Assembly (NCBI GenBank): GCA_019685575.1
Contig: JABFQO010000009.1
Location: 1-64,000 of the forward strand
DNA length: 64,000 nt
From: Candidatus Bathyarchaeota archaeon A05DMB-4
Lineage (GTDB): Archaea > Thermoproteota > Bathyarchaeia > Bathyarchaeales > SOJC01
Reading direction: 5' to 3'
Shown here: positions 24,568-34,407 of the stretch, piece by piece
Layout: each line of letters begins with the position of its first letter
Position numbering within the stretch: the stretch's first letter is position 1
The notes under the pieces: generated by a model
The model's database searches: none
What the model was told of the DNA's origin: nothing
The model's input: the letters and a program-made list of their open reading frames with translations, nothing else
Translations under genes and position numbers: made by a program

Positions 24568-27351
24568 ATGAAGAAGCGTTTTCCCGCGTCTGAGTACCAC
24601 GTGCCCTTCTTCGACGAAAACGGATACGTCCGTAAACTGTGCCCAAAATGCAAAGAATACTATTGGACGCAAGACCCGAAGAGGAAAACTTGCGGCGAAT
24701 CAACGGCAGAAGGCTGCGCACCATATACTTTTATTAACAATCCGCCCACCAAAAAAGCCTACAGTCTCTCAGAAATGCGTGAGCAATTTCTGTCTTTCTT
24801 CGAGAAGAAAAGGCACAAACGGATAAAGCCTTACCCAGTTGTGTCTAGGTGGCGAGATGATTTATACTTCACGTCCGCGAGCATCGTGGACTTTCAGCCG
24901 TACGTGACTGATGGTTTGGTTCTGCCTCCAGCCAATCCGCTCGTGATTAGCCAGCCGTGCATCCGTTTTGTGGACGTGGATAACGTGGGTCCAACGTTTG
25001 GGCGGCATTTGACAATTTTTGAGATGGGCGGACATCACGCGTTCAACTTTCCCGACAAGGAGGTTTACTGGAAGGACGAGACCGTTCGTTTGCATCACGA
25101 GTTCGTCACGAAGGCGCTGGGAATTCCGTCTGAAGAAGTCATCTACAAAGAAGACGTGTGGTCGGGCGGAGGCAACGCGGGCCCAGACTTGGAAACCATT
25201 GTGCGCGGTTTGGAGTTGGCGACGCTTGTGTTTATGAAGTTTAAAGTCGTTGACGGCGAGTTCGTGGAATTGCCGATTCGCACGGTCGACACGGGCTATG
25301 GCATAGAGCGGTACACATGGGTTTCGCAGGGCGCCCTGAGCGGTTTCCACGCGGTTTACGGCAAGGTTCTAAACGAGATTATGGAGATGGCGGGCATAAA
25401 GGCGGTTGACGAGGAATTGTTGGCGCGAGTCGCGGCGTTTTCGGGAAGGATGAACAGCGAGAAAGTTACAAACAAGGCTACGGCTTGGGCAGAAGTGGCC
25501 CGATGTATCAACGTGAAACCAAAAGAACTCGGCGAGATTATGGCGCCCTTGGAAAATGCTTTCGCCGTCGCAGACCACACGAAATGCTTGGCGTTTATGC
25601 TTGCCGAGAGCGTGGTTCCGTCGAACGTGGAAGAGGGGTACTTGGCGAGGTTGATGATTCGGCGCACGTATCGCCTGTTGAAAGCCTTGGGCATCGAGGA
25701 TAAATTATCTGAGATCGTTGACTTGCAGATAAAAACCTACTCTAAAGATTTTCCGCATTTACGGGAGATGCGTGACGAAATTCAAACCATGCTGTCGGTT
25801 GAGCGGGAGAAGTACCTGCAGACGTTGGAGCGTGGGCGCCTACTCGTTAAACGCATAACACAAGAGTTGAAAGCCAAAAAAGCCGCGAAAGTGCCGAGCG
25901 AGACTTTGGTGGAACTTTATGATTCGCATGGGTTGCCCCCGGAAGTCGTGCGTGAAACTGCCACGGAAGACGGCGTGGCGGTTGAGGTGCCTGATAACTT
26001 TTACGCCATGATTGCTGCTAGGCATCTGAGCGCAGAGCCGAAGGAAAAGGGCGGGTTGGCCAAGAAACTGGAGTCGTCGGTTGCTGATCTTCCGGAGACT
26101 GTGATGCTGTATTACAGGAATCCTTATCAGACAAGGTTCGAAGCCGAGGTCTTGCGGGTTCTCGGCGACCGTTACGTGGTGTTAGACAAGACCATTTTTT
26201 ATCCCGAAGGTGGGGGGCAACCGGCGGACAGCGGCGTGTTGGAGTTTGGTGACAAAAAGTGTAGAGTTGTTGATGTGCAGAAGGTTGGGAAGGCGATTGT
26301 GCATGTGGTGGATGGCGACGTGCCCAAGCAAGGCGTCAGGGTTAAAGGTGCTATTGATTGGGAGAGGCGGTATAGTCTGATGAAGGCTCACACGGCGACG
26401 CATTTGATTATGGGCGCGGCAAGGCGCGTGTTGGGCGAGCACGTGTGGCAGGCGGGGACGCAGAAGGACATGGAACGCTCACGGTTGGACATTGCACATT
26501 TTCGTCGATTAACGCTCGAGGAGACGCAGCGGATTGAAGAGTTAGCCAACAAAGCCCTGCAGGAGCACATTCCCGTCGAGTGCGAGTGGTTGCCCCGGAC
26601 TGAGGCGGAGACGAAGTATGGTTTTAGGCTTTATCAGGGCGGTGCGGTGCCGGGCAAAGAGATTCGTGTGGTTCGGGTGGGCGACTGGGAGGTCGAAGCC
26701 TGTGCGGGTACGCATGTGCGGAACACGGGCGAGTTGGGTTACCTTAAAATATTGCACACGGAGCGGGTTCAGGACGGCAGGGAACGGTTCGTTTACACAG
26801 CTGGGCTTCAGGCGGTGAGGGCTTCGCAGGAAAACGAGAGACTAATCGCAAAACTAGCTGAAATCATAAACGCGCCCGTGGAAAAACTCGTGCCCACGAC
26901 TGAGCGGCTTTTGGCTGAGTGGAAGAACGCCCGAAAAGAGAAGGAACAACTCATAAAGGAACTGGCATCTGGAAAGGCAGGCTATGCTGAAGAAATGAAG
27001 ACCACAGTCATTGGCAAGGTGAAGTTTGTCACGCGGGAGTTTGAGCCGCTGGATGTTGACCGTATGATTAAGACTGGAGAGGAATTAAGGAGAAGAGAGC
27101 CGGATGCCGTGTTCTTCTTCGTCGGCAAAGACGAAAGAACCGTCAGATTCGTGGTCATGGCTGGGAAGGAAGCAGTCAAAAACGGCGCCGACGCAGCAGA
27201 AATCGCCCGAACTGTAGCGCCAGTCTTAGGCGGAGGAGGAAGCGGCAGACCAGACTTCGCACAAGGCGGCGGAACAAAAACCGACAAAACAACAGAAGCC
27301 ACAAAAATAGTCCAAGAAACACTACGAAAACAAGTTGAAAAAACAACCTAA
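24568..27351 (+). CDS. alaS: Alanyl-tRNA synthetase (archaeal type)
   Basis: 927 residues, usual for archaeal AlaRS. N-terminal zinc motif (LCPKCKEYYW..CGESTAEGC), catalytic core (VSRWRDDLYFTSASIVDFQPY; FEMGGHHAFNFPDKEVYWKDETV), editing domain (TATHLIMGAARRVLG with HxxxH-type ligands; CAGTHVRNTGELG) and a Gly-rich DHHA1 C-terminus (GGGGSGRPDFAQGGG). ATG 24568. Coding strand becomes G-rich in the middle and A/C-rich at the end. Confidence 0.98.
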   Translation: MKKRFPASEYHVPFFDENGYVRKLCPKCKEYYWTQDPKRKTCGESTAEGCAPYTFINNPPTKKAYSLSEMREQFLSFFEKKRHKRIKPYPVVSRWRDDLYFTSASIVDFQPYVTDGLVLPPANPLVISQPCIRFVDVDNVGPTFGRHLTIFEMGGHHAFNFPDKEVYWKDETVRLHHEFVTKALGIPSEEVIYKEDVWSGGGNAGPDLETIVRGLELATLVFMKFKVVDGEFVELPIRTVDTGYGIERYTWVSQGALSGFHAVYGKVLNEIMEMAGIKAVDEELLARVAAFSGRMNSEKVTNKATAWAEVARCINVKPKELGEIMAPLENAFAVADHTKCLAFMLAESVVPSNVEEGYLARLMIRRTYRLLKALGIEDKLSEIVDLQIKTYSKDFPHLREMRDEIQTMLSVEREKYLQTLERGRLLVKRITQELKAKKAAKVPSETLVELYDSHGLPPEVVRETATEDGVAVEVPDNFYAMIAARHLSAEPKEKGGLAKKLESSVADLPETVMLYYRNPYQTRFEAEVLRVLGDRYVVLDKTIFYPEGGGQPADSGVLEFGDKKCRVVDVQKVGKAIVHVVDGDVPKQGVRVKGAIDWERRYSLMKAHTATHLIMGAARRVLGEHVWQAGTQKDMERSRLDIAHFRRLTLEETQRIEELANKALQEHIPVECEWLPRTEAETKYGFRLYQGGAVPGKEIRVVRVGDWEVEACAGTHVRNTGELGYLKILHTERVQDGRERFVYTAGLQAVRASQENERLIAKLAEIINAPVEKLVPTTERLLAEWKNARKEKEQLIKELASGKAGYAEEMKTTVIGKVKFVTREFEPLDVDRMIKTGEELRRREPDAVFFFVGKDERTVRFVVMAGKEAVKNGADAAEIARTVAPVLGGGGSGRPDFAQGGGTKTDKTTEATKIVQETLRKQVEKTT

Positions 27352-27569
27352 AATCATGAAAATCGGCGGTATAAGGATACTTGGACTTTTCGTTCGATAT
27401 AACGAATTTTATGCTGTGCGAATGGGTTTTGCGGAAGAGTTGTAACTGGGCAATATATTACATTGTGTTAGGCATCCCTTTCTGGCGAAATGGTTTAATT
27501 TAACCTTGTGTCTATCTTGTTGTGGTGCGAAAAATTGAGGGATCGCTACCTCATTAAACCGTAGATACG

Positions 27570-27583
27570 AAACTTTTAATAGC
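27570..27583 (+). promoter_or_regulatory. BRE/TATA promoter for leuS
   Basis: GAAACTTTTAATAG lies about 25-38 bases before the ATG at 27608, giving a nearly leaderless transcript. The 27352-27607 gap contains nothing else I can support. Confidence 0.55.
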
Positions 27584-27607
27584 CCACCCACCAGTTCAAA
27601 GGCTTTC

Positions 27608-30487
27608 ATGGAACTTCTAAAACGCATCGAAGCCAAATGGCAACAAAAATGGCAAGAAGCCAAGGTTTTCGAAGCCGACCCAGACACTAAAAGAAAGAAA
27701 ATCTTCGTCACTTTTCCGTACCCATACATGAACGGACCACTGCATGTTGGGCATGGCTTCACTGCCACCCGCGTAGACGCTTATGCGCGTTTTAAGCGGA
27801 TGCAGGGCTACAACGTGCTTTTTCCGTGGGCTTGGCACTGGACAGGACAACCGTTAGCCGGCGCCAGCGAAAGAGTACGCAAAGGCGACAAGGAATTCAT
27901 ACGGGCGTTGAGGGAAGTCGACGGCGTTCCCGAGGCTGAACTAGCCAAATTTGTTGACCCCGTTTACATGGCCACGTATTACACTAACGAGGGACGCGAA
28001 GCAGCACGAAAAGCAGGCTTCAGTATCGACTGGCGCAGAGAATTCCACACAGTCACACCCACCTTCAAAAAATTCGTCGAATGGCAATACAAAAGCCTAC
28101 GCGAGAAAGGCTACGTCGTAAAAGGCACGCACCCCGTAGTCTGGTGTCCCCACTGCGAAAGCCCAACCGGCGACGCTGACAGGCAAGAGGGCGAAGGCGT
28201 AGCGCCAGAAGAATACACCCTAATCAAATTCAAATACGAAGACGCCTACCTGCCCGCCGCCACGTTCCGACCAGAAACCATCTACGGCGTCACAAACCTA
28301 TGGATAAACCCCGACGCAACATACGTCAAAGCCCAAATAAACGATGAAAAATGGATAATCAGCCAAACCGCAGCCGACAAACTAAAAGACCAACTGCGCA
28401 ACGTAAGCATCATCCAAACCCTCAAAGGACGAGAAATCATCGGCAAAAACTGCACCAACCCAGTTAACAACCAAAAACTCCCCATCCTACCCGGCATATT
28501 CGTCGACGCAGCCCAAGCCACGGGCGTGGTCTACAGCGTCCCAGCCCACGCGCCATACGACTGGCTAGCACTGCGCGACCTACAAACGAACCCCGAACCA
28601 CTAAAACAATACAACATACCCCCCGAAACCATCAAAACCATCAAGCCCATCTCCATAATAAAAGTCGAAGACTTCGACGAATACCCAGCCGCCGAAATCG
28701 TGCAGCAACTGGGCGCCAAAGACCAGTGCGACCCAAAAGCCGACGAAGCCACCAAACAACTGTACAAAAAAGAGTTCCACGGCGGCGTGCTGAAAGAAAA
28801 CTGCGCAGAATACGCGGGCAAACCTGTCAGAACCGTAAAAGACCAACTGATAGCCGACTTCAAACGCCAAAACATCGCCGACGCAATGTACGACTTGCCC
28901 CAACCTGTAGTCTGCCGGTGCATGACGAGTTGCCGAGTGAAAATTCTGGAAGACCAATGGTTCCTAACCTACAACGACCCAGAGTGGAAGGAAAAAGCCA
29001 AAGAAGCCCTACGCAAAGCAAAAGTGTACCCAGAAACCGCCGTCCCATGGTTCCAGACCGTAATCGACTGGCTGAAGGAATGGGCATGCGCACGGAAAAC
29101 GGGCTTGGGCACACCATTGGCTTGGAGCCCCGGCTGGATAATCGAAACCCTAAGCGACTCGACGGTTTACATGGCGTTCTACACCGTAAACAAGCACATC
29201 CGCCAACACGACATAAAACCCGAACAACTAACCCCCGACGTATTCGACTACGTGTTCCACGGAAAGGGCAAACCCGACCAAATCGCCGAAAAAACCAAAA
29301 TCCCCCCTGAAGTACTGGATGAAATGCGCCAAGAATTCCTGTACTGGTACCCCGTTGACCTCCGCAACTCCGCCAAAGAACTCGTCCCTAACCACCTAAC
29401 CTTCTTCCTCTTCCACCACACCGCGCTTTTCCCGCCAGAACACTGGCCCAAAGCCATCGCTGTCAACGGCATGCTAATGATAGAAGGCAACAAGATGAGC
29501 AAATCAAAAGGCAACTTCATCACCATGCACCAAGCCATACAACAATACGGCGCTGACGCCACCCGAACCGCGTTGCTTTTAGGCGCAGAAGGCATGGACG
29601 ACCCAGACTGGCGAGCAGAAAACATCAAAGACCTACGCGCAAAGCTGGAATCATTCTATCGCTTAGCAGAAAACATCATCGAAGAAGCAAAAGACCCAGA
29701 AACCGGACAATTGGAAAAGTGGCTACTAAGCAGACTGCAAAACCGCATAAGCATAGTCGCCGAAAGTATGGAGACCATGAAAACGCGAACCGCCATAGAA
29801 AACGCCCTCTACGAAACGTGGAACGACTTCCGTTGGTACACGCGAAGAAAAGGCAACACACGCTCAAAAGCCCTAAAAGAAGCCATCAGCATATGGACCC
29901 GACTATTGGCACCGTTCGCGCCGCACATCTGCGAAGAAATCTGGAGTAAGATGGGAGAAAAAGAATTCGTCTCCACCAGCCCGTGGCCAAAACCCGACGT
30001 GAAAAGGGTCAACGTTGAGGCGGAAGAAAGCGAAGCCTTAATTCAAAACGTGCTTGAAGACACGCAGAACATACTCAACGCCACAAAAATCTCGCCTAAA
30101 ACCATCTGCTACTACGTTGCGTCCGAGTGGAAATGGAAAGTCTACGCCAAGGCGTTAGAAGCATCAGCGGTCAAGAACGTGGTCATGGCGGATTTGATGA
30201 AAGAACTTATGAAAGACGGAGAACTGAAAGCCAACGCCAAACAGGTCGCCAAGTTCGTGCCTCAGATAATAGATGAAATCAACCGAACGCCAAACGACAA
30301 GAAACAAAGACGCTTAAAGTTGAAACAGTTAGACGAGAAAAAAATCCTAACAGATGCGGCCGAGTTTTTCAAAAGGGAATTCGAGGCAAAAATCCAAATC
30401 TTCAATGAAAACGACGCCAAACGTTACGACCCGAAAAAACGTGCCGAGCAAGCGCGACCGTATCGTCCCGCAATCTACATCGAATAG
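27608..30487 (+). CDS. leuS: Leucyl-tRNA synthetase (archaeal type)
   Basis: 959 residues, class I. HVGH at residues 46-49 is the HIGH motif and KMSKSKGNF (about 631-639) the second ATP motif. The CP1 editing domain includes TFRPETIYGVTNLWINP and QLGAKDQCDP-type segments. Zn-binding CPHCESP at about 181. Archaeal/eukaryotic layout with C-terminal tRNA-binding part. Codon choice is strongly A/C-rich. ATG 27608. Confidence 0.98.
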   Translation: MELLKRIEAKWQQKWQEAKVFEADPDTKRKKIFVTFPYPYMNGPLHVGHGFTATRVDAYARFKRMQGYNVLFPWAWHWTGQPLAGASERVRKGDKEFIRALREVDGVPEAELAKFVDPVYMATYYTNEGREAARKAGFSIDWRREFHTVTPTFKKFVEWQYKSLREKGYVVKGTHPVVWCPHCESPTGDADRQEGEGVAPEEYTLIKFKYEDAYLPAATFRPETIYGVTNLWINPDATYVKAQINDEKWIISQTAADKLKDQLRNVSIIQTLKGREIIGKNCTNPVNNQKLPILPGIFVDAAQATGVVYSVPAHAPYDWLALRDLQTNPEPLKQYNIPPETIKTIKPISIIKVEDFDEYPAAEIVQQLGAKDQCDPKADEATKQLYKKEFHGGVLKENCAEYAGKPVRTVKDQLIADFKRQNIADAMYDLPQPVVCRCMTSCRVKILEDQWFLTYNDPEWKEKAKEALRKAKVYPETAVPWFQTVIDWLKEWACARKTGLGTPLAWSPGWIIETLSDSTVYMAFYTVNKHIRQHDIKPEQLTPDVFDYVFHGKGKPDQIAEKTKIPPEVLDEMRQEFLYWYPVDLRNSAKELVPNHLTFFLFHHTALFPPEHWPKAIAVNGMLMIEGNKMSKSKGNFITMHQAIQQYGADATRTALLLGAEGMDDPDWRAENIKDLRAKLESFYRLAENIIEEAKDPETGQLEKWLLSRLQNRISIVAESMETMKTRTAIENALYETWNDFRWYTRRKGNTRSKALKEAISIWTRLLAPFAPHICEEIWSKMGEKEFVSTSPWPKPDVKRVNVEAEESEALIQNVLEDTQNILNATKISPKTICYYVASEWKWKVYAKALEASAVKNVVMADLMKELMKDGELKANAKQVAKFVPQIIDEINRTPNDKKQRRLKLKQLDEKKILTDAAEFFKREFEAKIQIFNENDAKRYDPKKRAEQARPYRPAIYIE

Positions 30488-30505
30488 TGCAAGAATCCTT
30501 CTTTT

Positions 30506-30817
30506 TTATCGTGTCATGTACCTGATTTTTATGTTGTCGAAGCCCTTGTCATAAAAGTATTTGACAAGAAAATCTTCCAACTCAGCGTCTGTGACACCTG
30601 GGCCAACGCGCACAGTTTTAATAAACCCCGTCTTGTTTTCTCCGTACCTTGGGACGATTTCTTTCAAGCCTACGTTCCATAGTTTTGAAACTCTGATGCG
30701 CCAGCGTTCCAAGCCGTGTCGTGGGCAAACATACTCCACTTGCACGACGTAACTGTTGGTGAAGTACCGCGTTTTCTTACCCTCCAGTAGGGAGAATCCT
30801 TCTCCTTTCCAAGACAA
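30506..30817 (-). CDS. Hypothetical protein, start uncertain
   Basis: About 103 residues: YFTNSYVVQVEYVCPRHGLERWRIRVSKLWNVGLKEIVPRYG, then KTVRVGPGVTDAELEDFLVKYFYDKGFDNIKIRYMTR. Not recognised. The frame opens at 30856, but GGTTATAAACC there looks like its TATA box, so a start at TTG 30817 or later is more likely. It is convergent with leuS. Confidence 0.55.
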   Translation of the reverse strand: MSWKGEGFSLLEGKKTRYFTNSYVVQVEYVCPRHGLERWRIRVSKLWNVGLKEIVPRYGENKTGFIKTVRVGPGVTDAELEDFLVKYFYDKGFDNIKIRYMTR

Positions 30818-30939
30818 GAGAAAGTTGACATGCAGAGGTTTATAACCCTTGCCCAAATGTTCAACTGTTCGTCAACGAAAAAAATAAACATTAATACCGT
30901 GGACGATAAACCACTATGCGAAAGTGAGAATGTACGCAT

Positions 30940-31037
30940 GGGCCCGTGGCGTAGCATGGACAGCGCGTCGGCCCTCTAACGAGGCATAGCCCTTTGGGGA
31001 CAGCCGGAGATCCTGGGTTCAAATCCCAGCGGGCCCG
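30940..31037 (+). tRNA. tRNA-Arg(TCT) with intron
   Basis: Acceptor GGGCCCG/CGGGCCC, discriminator G, CCA not encoded. Anticodon stem TCGGC/GCCGG (G-T pair allowed) with loop CCTCTAA interrupted after position 37 by an intron of about 23 bases, giving anticodon TCT. T-loop GTTCAAATC. Confidence 0.92.
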
Positions 31038-31121
31038 CCTAGTCTTATTCTTGTGGTGTGTTGGGTGTCGGACAGTGTTTTATTCGTTGCCAGTTGAAAG
31101 CCAGTGGTGGAAGGTGATTGG

Positions 31122-31301
31122 TTGGCGGAAAAAAGACCTCTGGTTTGTCCCCTGTGTCAGGGCACGGATTTCGAGAAGCAAGAGGGAAAGATGGACAGCA
31201 AGTGGGGTTTTACGGCGCACAAGATTGTTATGATGATATGCAAGAACTGCCGTTTTATCATCAGTTTCTCGAAGGGACGGACCATCTTCGACTTTGACTA
31301 G
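31122..31301 (+). CDS. Small zinc-ribbon protein
   Basis: 59 residues with CPLCQGTDFEKQ and ICKNCRFIISF forming one four-Cys zinc site. TTG 31122 follows GGTGA; longer GTG starts exist upstream at 31104. Likely nucleic-acid binding; no family recognised. Confidence 0.65.
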   Translation: MAEKRPLVCPLCQGTDFEKQEGKMDSKWGFTAHKIVMMICKNCRFIISFSKGRTIFDFD

Positions 31302-31304
31302 CCT

Positions 31305-31856
31305 TTATTTTTGCTTCGTTAAAATCTTCGGCGCTCTCCATTCTTCTCTGAGAATGCTGTACAAGTAGTCGTTTACCCATTCGCCTCTCATGAAACCCGA
31401 CTTTCGTATGGTTCCTTCTTTCATGAAGCCTACCTTTTCTAAAACTCTTTGAGAGGCTTTGTTTCTTTCGTCGGTGGTTGCTTGGATTCGCATAATGTCC
31501 TTGCTCAAGAACAGGTAGTCTACTATGATTTGCACGGCTTCGGTGGCGTAGCCCTTGCCCATTTCTTGAGGCAACAAAGCGTAGCCAATTTCAATCCAGC
31601 CTCGGGGCTGGTTAGTGAAGTACACCATGAGGCCGATTTTTGTGCCGTCCTTCTTTTCGATTACGAACCATGTCCAAGTTACGCCAGCGTCAGTCGTGGT
31701 GCTGGATTCGATTCGTTTTTCTATTTCGCTTCTGGACATTTGCGGCTGGATGGCTTCGTACTCGCCGTAATACTCTATGTGGTTCCAGAATTCGAAGAGG
31801 AAATCCAAGTCCTCCTTGTCTCTAAGCCTCAGTCGAATGTTCTTGCCTTCTAACAT
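31305..31856 (-). CDS. GNAT acetyltransferase (RimJ/RimL-like)
   Basis: 183 residues. Motif pattern of RimJ/RimL N-acetyltransferases: GKNIRLRLRDKEDLDFLFEFW, WIEIGYALLPQEMGKGYATEAVQIIVDYLF (acetyl-CoA loop QEMGKGYA) and ERNKASQRVLEKVGFMKEGTIRK. Acetylates an amino group of a protein terminus, antibiotic or metabolite; target not evident. Confidence 0.92.
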   Translation of the reverse strand: MLEGKNIRLRLRDKEDLDFLFEFWNHIEYYGEYEAIQPQMSRSEIEKRIESSTTTDAGVTWTWFVIEKKDGTKIGLMVYFTNQPRGWIEIGYALLPQEMGKGYATEAVQIIVDYLFLSKDIMRIQATTDERNKASQRVLEKVGFMKEGTIRKSGFMRGEWVNDYLYSILREEWRAPKILTKQK

Positions 31857-32144
31857 TTTATCCTCATCACCTGGGTTCTCGACAGTTTTGTTTTCTTTAC
31901 TAATATCTGTTTTGAATGACGTACAAAAAGAAATAAACAGCGCAAGAGTGGGATTTGGGCCCTCTAAGCGAAGTCTCAGCCAAATCTCCTCTTTCTATGT
32001 TCCTTACAGTTCGCTTTCTGTTAAAAGTGACTAACAGAAAAATTCACGTAACCACGTTTCAACGGCTCTCAAAAGTTTTCGCCTGTGCTATGTTTCTCAA
32101 AAAAACTTAAAAACATCTTGAAAGCCGTTTTATTTGAGAGAAAT

Positions 32145-32483
32145 ATGCTTGATAAGATCGAAATTTATATTAAAAATGAAGAGGTTGTTGTTGGTCGGGC
32201 TGTGGTTGGTTTTCCCATACCAGACCACGGTATATGCGCATTGAAGGACACGCTGAAAACAGAGAAGGTTATGTCCGAAGCCGACAGAATTGCCTTAGAA
32301 GTTGTAAATGAGGTTGCCCGAGAAAAAGGTGTAAAAGTTGAGGTTATCCACGTCTCAACCTTTCGGGGCAGGCTAAAAGCAAAACGCGCGGGCGTGAAAG
32401 AAACACCTACAATTATAATGGGCGGAACTAAGATAGTAGGAATCCCCGAGAAAGAGCAAATTTTAACACTATTGCAACGCTAA
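32145..32483 (+). CDS. Thioredoxin/glutaredoxin-fold protein without CxxC
   Basis: 112 residues: KIEIYIKNEEVVVGRAVV, then VKVEVIHVSTFRGRLKAKRAGVKETPTIIMGGTKIVGIPEKEQILTLL, where the TPTI cis-proline loop and final helix match the thioredoxin fold. Only one Cys (GICALK) occurs in the active-site area, so classical disulfide exchange is doubtful. ATG 32145; the frame begins upstream at 32085. Its stop lies four bases before recognisable integrase remnants. Confidence 0.65.
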   Translation: MLDKIEIYIKNEEVVVGRAVVGFPIPDHGICALKDTLKTEKVMSEADRIALEVVNEVAREKGVKVEVIHVSTFRGRLKAKRAGVKETPTIIMGGTKIVGIPEKEQILTLLQR

Positions 32484-32486
32484 CAA

Positions 32487-32964
32487 TGGTTCTCTAATCG
32501 TTTTGGATCCCTCTAAACGTCTTAAATAGAAATTAAGCCACCTGCGCGCCAAAATCTCCTCATTATCCACAAAAGCGATAGGAATGCTAAACAACCTATC
32601 AAAAAAGTCAGAACATATATTCAACAAAGCTGGCGGCATGCGCTCAATTTTATGTGTCCAATGTGAACGGATTGCAAGAAAACAAGCTAACTGAAGGCTT
32701 CTAAAATCCACTTCCGCACCTTCGCCTCTAGGAAGGCACAATGGACCACCATAAAACCAAAGACCCAATATACGTCAAGGAAAGCCTCCAAAGCTCACAG
32801 ACATGCATACACATGGACAGAGAGTAACTTATCAAAATGCACCACACGAAGAGCGCCATGCCAAAATTGCCAAAACAGAAGAAGAAATCAGTCAACTCTT
32901 GGAGAAAGGCTTCGAATATGTAATGCAGAAAGACGATATGGCGTAATCCAGAAAGCGAAAATAA
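32487..32964 (+). pseudogene. Decayed tyrosine integrase (C-terminal half)
   Basis: Reading across frames gives W....F, then RAKISSLSTKAIGMLNN, EHIFNKAGGMRSILCVQCERIARK, GTMDHHKTKDPIYVKE, QSSQTCIHMDRE and HAKIAKTEEEISQLLEKGFE, each matching in order the integrase at 43501. There are stop codons (32696, 32826, 32944), frameshifts, a deletion of the LGH motif, and Cys in place of the catalytic Tyr. The N-terminal half is missing. The 3' flank is shared with the intact integrase. Confidence 0.85.
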
Positions 32965-32968
32965 TCGG

Positions 32969-32991
32969 CATATAACGGATGCAATAAAAAA
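32969..32991 (+). repeat. Candidate attachment-site repeat, left copy (23 bp)
   Basis: CATATAACGG followed by ATGCAATAAAAAA is identical to 44723-44745. Looser similarity runs on for about 20 bases to the right, where both minus strands encode EIIP-stop with different codons. Both copies follow an integrase reading frame by a few bases. Confidence 0.75.
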
Positions 32992-33240
32992 TTATGGTAT
33001 TATTTCGAATTCGCCATGAGTGGAGACGTCGCCCGTATATCCCCTCTTTTTTTAGAAAAAAATCGTTGGAAGAGGTAGCTTTAAGATTTACCAGGGGTTA
33101 GGTTTAGATCTTGGTTTAAATTCTCGGAATTTTAGTTTCTGGCGTGACACTGGTTTACGAGTAAAACGCGACCTCGAAGTGTTCGAGAGCTACAAACAAA
33201 TCCTAGTTATGCAGCAATCAGATGAGATCAATCTAGCTTG
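32992..33240. other. Non-coding remnant sequence
   Basis: The minus strand keeps a 19-codon open stretch ending GDVSTHGEFEIIP-stop at 32992, a possible gene tail. The rest shows no convincing gene. A plus-strand frame through 33070-33391 runs antisense into osmC and has no recognisable motifs. Confidence 0.4.
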
Positions 33241-33669
33241 TTACTCTTTTGTTATTTCATATGAAGATGTTATTTTAACTGCGTTCTTTAACATTCCGCC
33301 GACTGAGCAGTATTTTTCTTCAGAGAGTCTTATTGCGCTTTCAACAGCCTCTTTACTGATATTCTTTCCTTTAATAATGTATTTGAGATGAATGCTGGTA
33401 AACACTCTTGGTGGTTCATCTCTTCTGTCTGCCGTCATCTCCACCGCATAGTCTGAGAAATCCTGCCTTTTCTTCTTCAATATTGTCACAACATGATAAC
33501 TGCTACATGCAGCTAAACTTGCTAGAACATTCTCCATTGGCGATAGCGCAGTTTCTTCTCCCCCATTCGGTATCGGGGCATCAAAATTAACAGAAAGCCT
33601 TTTTTCATTTTTAGCCATGAAACGATATTTCCCTTGCCAATACAGAACCATTTTCTTAACCGAAGGCAT
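33241..33669 (-). CDS. OsmC/Ohr-family peroxiredoxin-like protein
   Basis: 142 residues. The two redox Cys are in LASLAACSSYHVVTIL and SEEKYCSVGGMLKNAV, as in OsmC/YhfA proteins that reduce organic hydroperoxides. ATG 33669. Last of a minus-strand series after the phosphate genes, 42 bases after the DUF47 gene, so possibly read through. Confidence 0.92.
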   Translation of the reverse strand: MPSVKKMVLYWQGKYRFMAKNEKRLSVNFDAPIPNGGEETALSPMENVLASLAACSSYHVVTILKKKRQDFSDYAVEMTADRRDEPPRVFTSIHLKYIIKGKNISKEAVESAIRLSEEKYCSVGGMLKNAVKITSSYEITKE

Positions 33670-33711
33670 AACCTATCCCTCCGTTTCTTCAATTCCATCG
33701 CTCGGTACTTG

Positions 33712-34377
33712 TTATCTTTCGCTTCCTAATATTGCTATGTAGTCTGCTGTGTCAGCGCACATGTCTGCGGCTTGTTCCATGAACTCTAAGAGATTGTTGA
33801 GTATTAGGAGCGTGGCTGGATCAACCTGACGCGTGTGCTTAATGAACAGTTTTTTGGTTTCAAGATAGTCTTTGTCAATTCGACTTTCTATGGCATTCAC
33901 TTCTTTGACGATTTCCTTGGCTCTAACTGGATCTGTTCCAAGTTTTTCTATACTGCTGCGAAGTGCTGTGGCGCTTTGGACGAGGGCTTCAGCGACCCTG
34001 AGGTTGACCTCCCAGATTTCGTTTGGAACGCTTGTCTCCAGCAGGATCAGAATGCTTCTTGCTGCATCTTTCACGTGGTCTGCCATTACGTCAAGGCGTT
34101 TTACAAGGTGCATAAGGTCTTCGCGAAATTCCACTGATACGGCAACATTCGTCAGTTCCTTGAAGGCTGATCTTCGCAGATTATCTACTTCTTCCTCTTC
34201 TCTCGAAAGTTTTTCAATGAAGTTCCTTGCTTCCTCTTTCTTTTCTTTAGAAGCGCTTTGGACGGCTTTATGCAATAGTGTGACTGTGCCAAGTGCTTTT
34301 GTTATCTGTTCTTGTGCAAGGTTCAGCGCGTCTGTTTTTCGGCGTTTTTCAAACCATGCGAAACTTCCTTTAGCCAA
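33712..34377 (-). CDS. DUF47/PhoU-like protein
   Basis: 221-residue all-helical protein: FAWFEKRRKTDALNLAQEQITKALGTVTLLHKAV, EEEEVDNLRRSAFKELTNVAVSVEFREDLMHLVKRLDVMADHVKDAARSI. The DUF47 family is PhoU-related and usually partners Pit phosphate transporters. Here it lies 30 bases after phoU in a pst operon. Confidence 0.88.
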   Translation of the reverse strand: MAKGSFAWFEKRRKTDALNLAQEQITKALGTVTLLHKAVQSASKEKKEEARNFIEKLSREEEEVDNLRRSAFKELTNVAVSVEFREDLMHLVKRLDVMADHVKDAARSILILLETSVPNEIWEVNLRVAEALVQSATALRSSIEKLGTDPVRAKEIVKEVNAIESRIDKDYLETKKLFIKHTRQVDPATLLILNNLLEFMEQAADMCADTADYIAILGSER

Positions 34378-34407
34378 TTTTTCACCTCTCTTTGATTTTA
34401 TGTGAAA

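Noticed and set aside
24862-25350. 162-codon frame antisense to alaS
   Set aside because: Shadow of alaS; no motif or ribosome site.
28531-28957. Long antisense reading frames over leuS (118 and 130 codons)
   Set aside because: They mirror the A/C-rich codon use of leuS, show no domain, and LeuRS is unequivocal on the other strand.
33070-33391. Plus-strand frame including FWRDTGLRVKRDLEVFESY
   Set aside because: Runs antisense into osmC; no start, no known motif. Perhaps a remnant, but unsupported.
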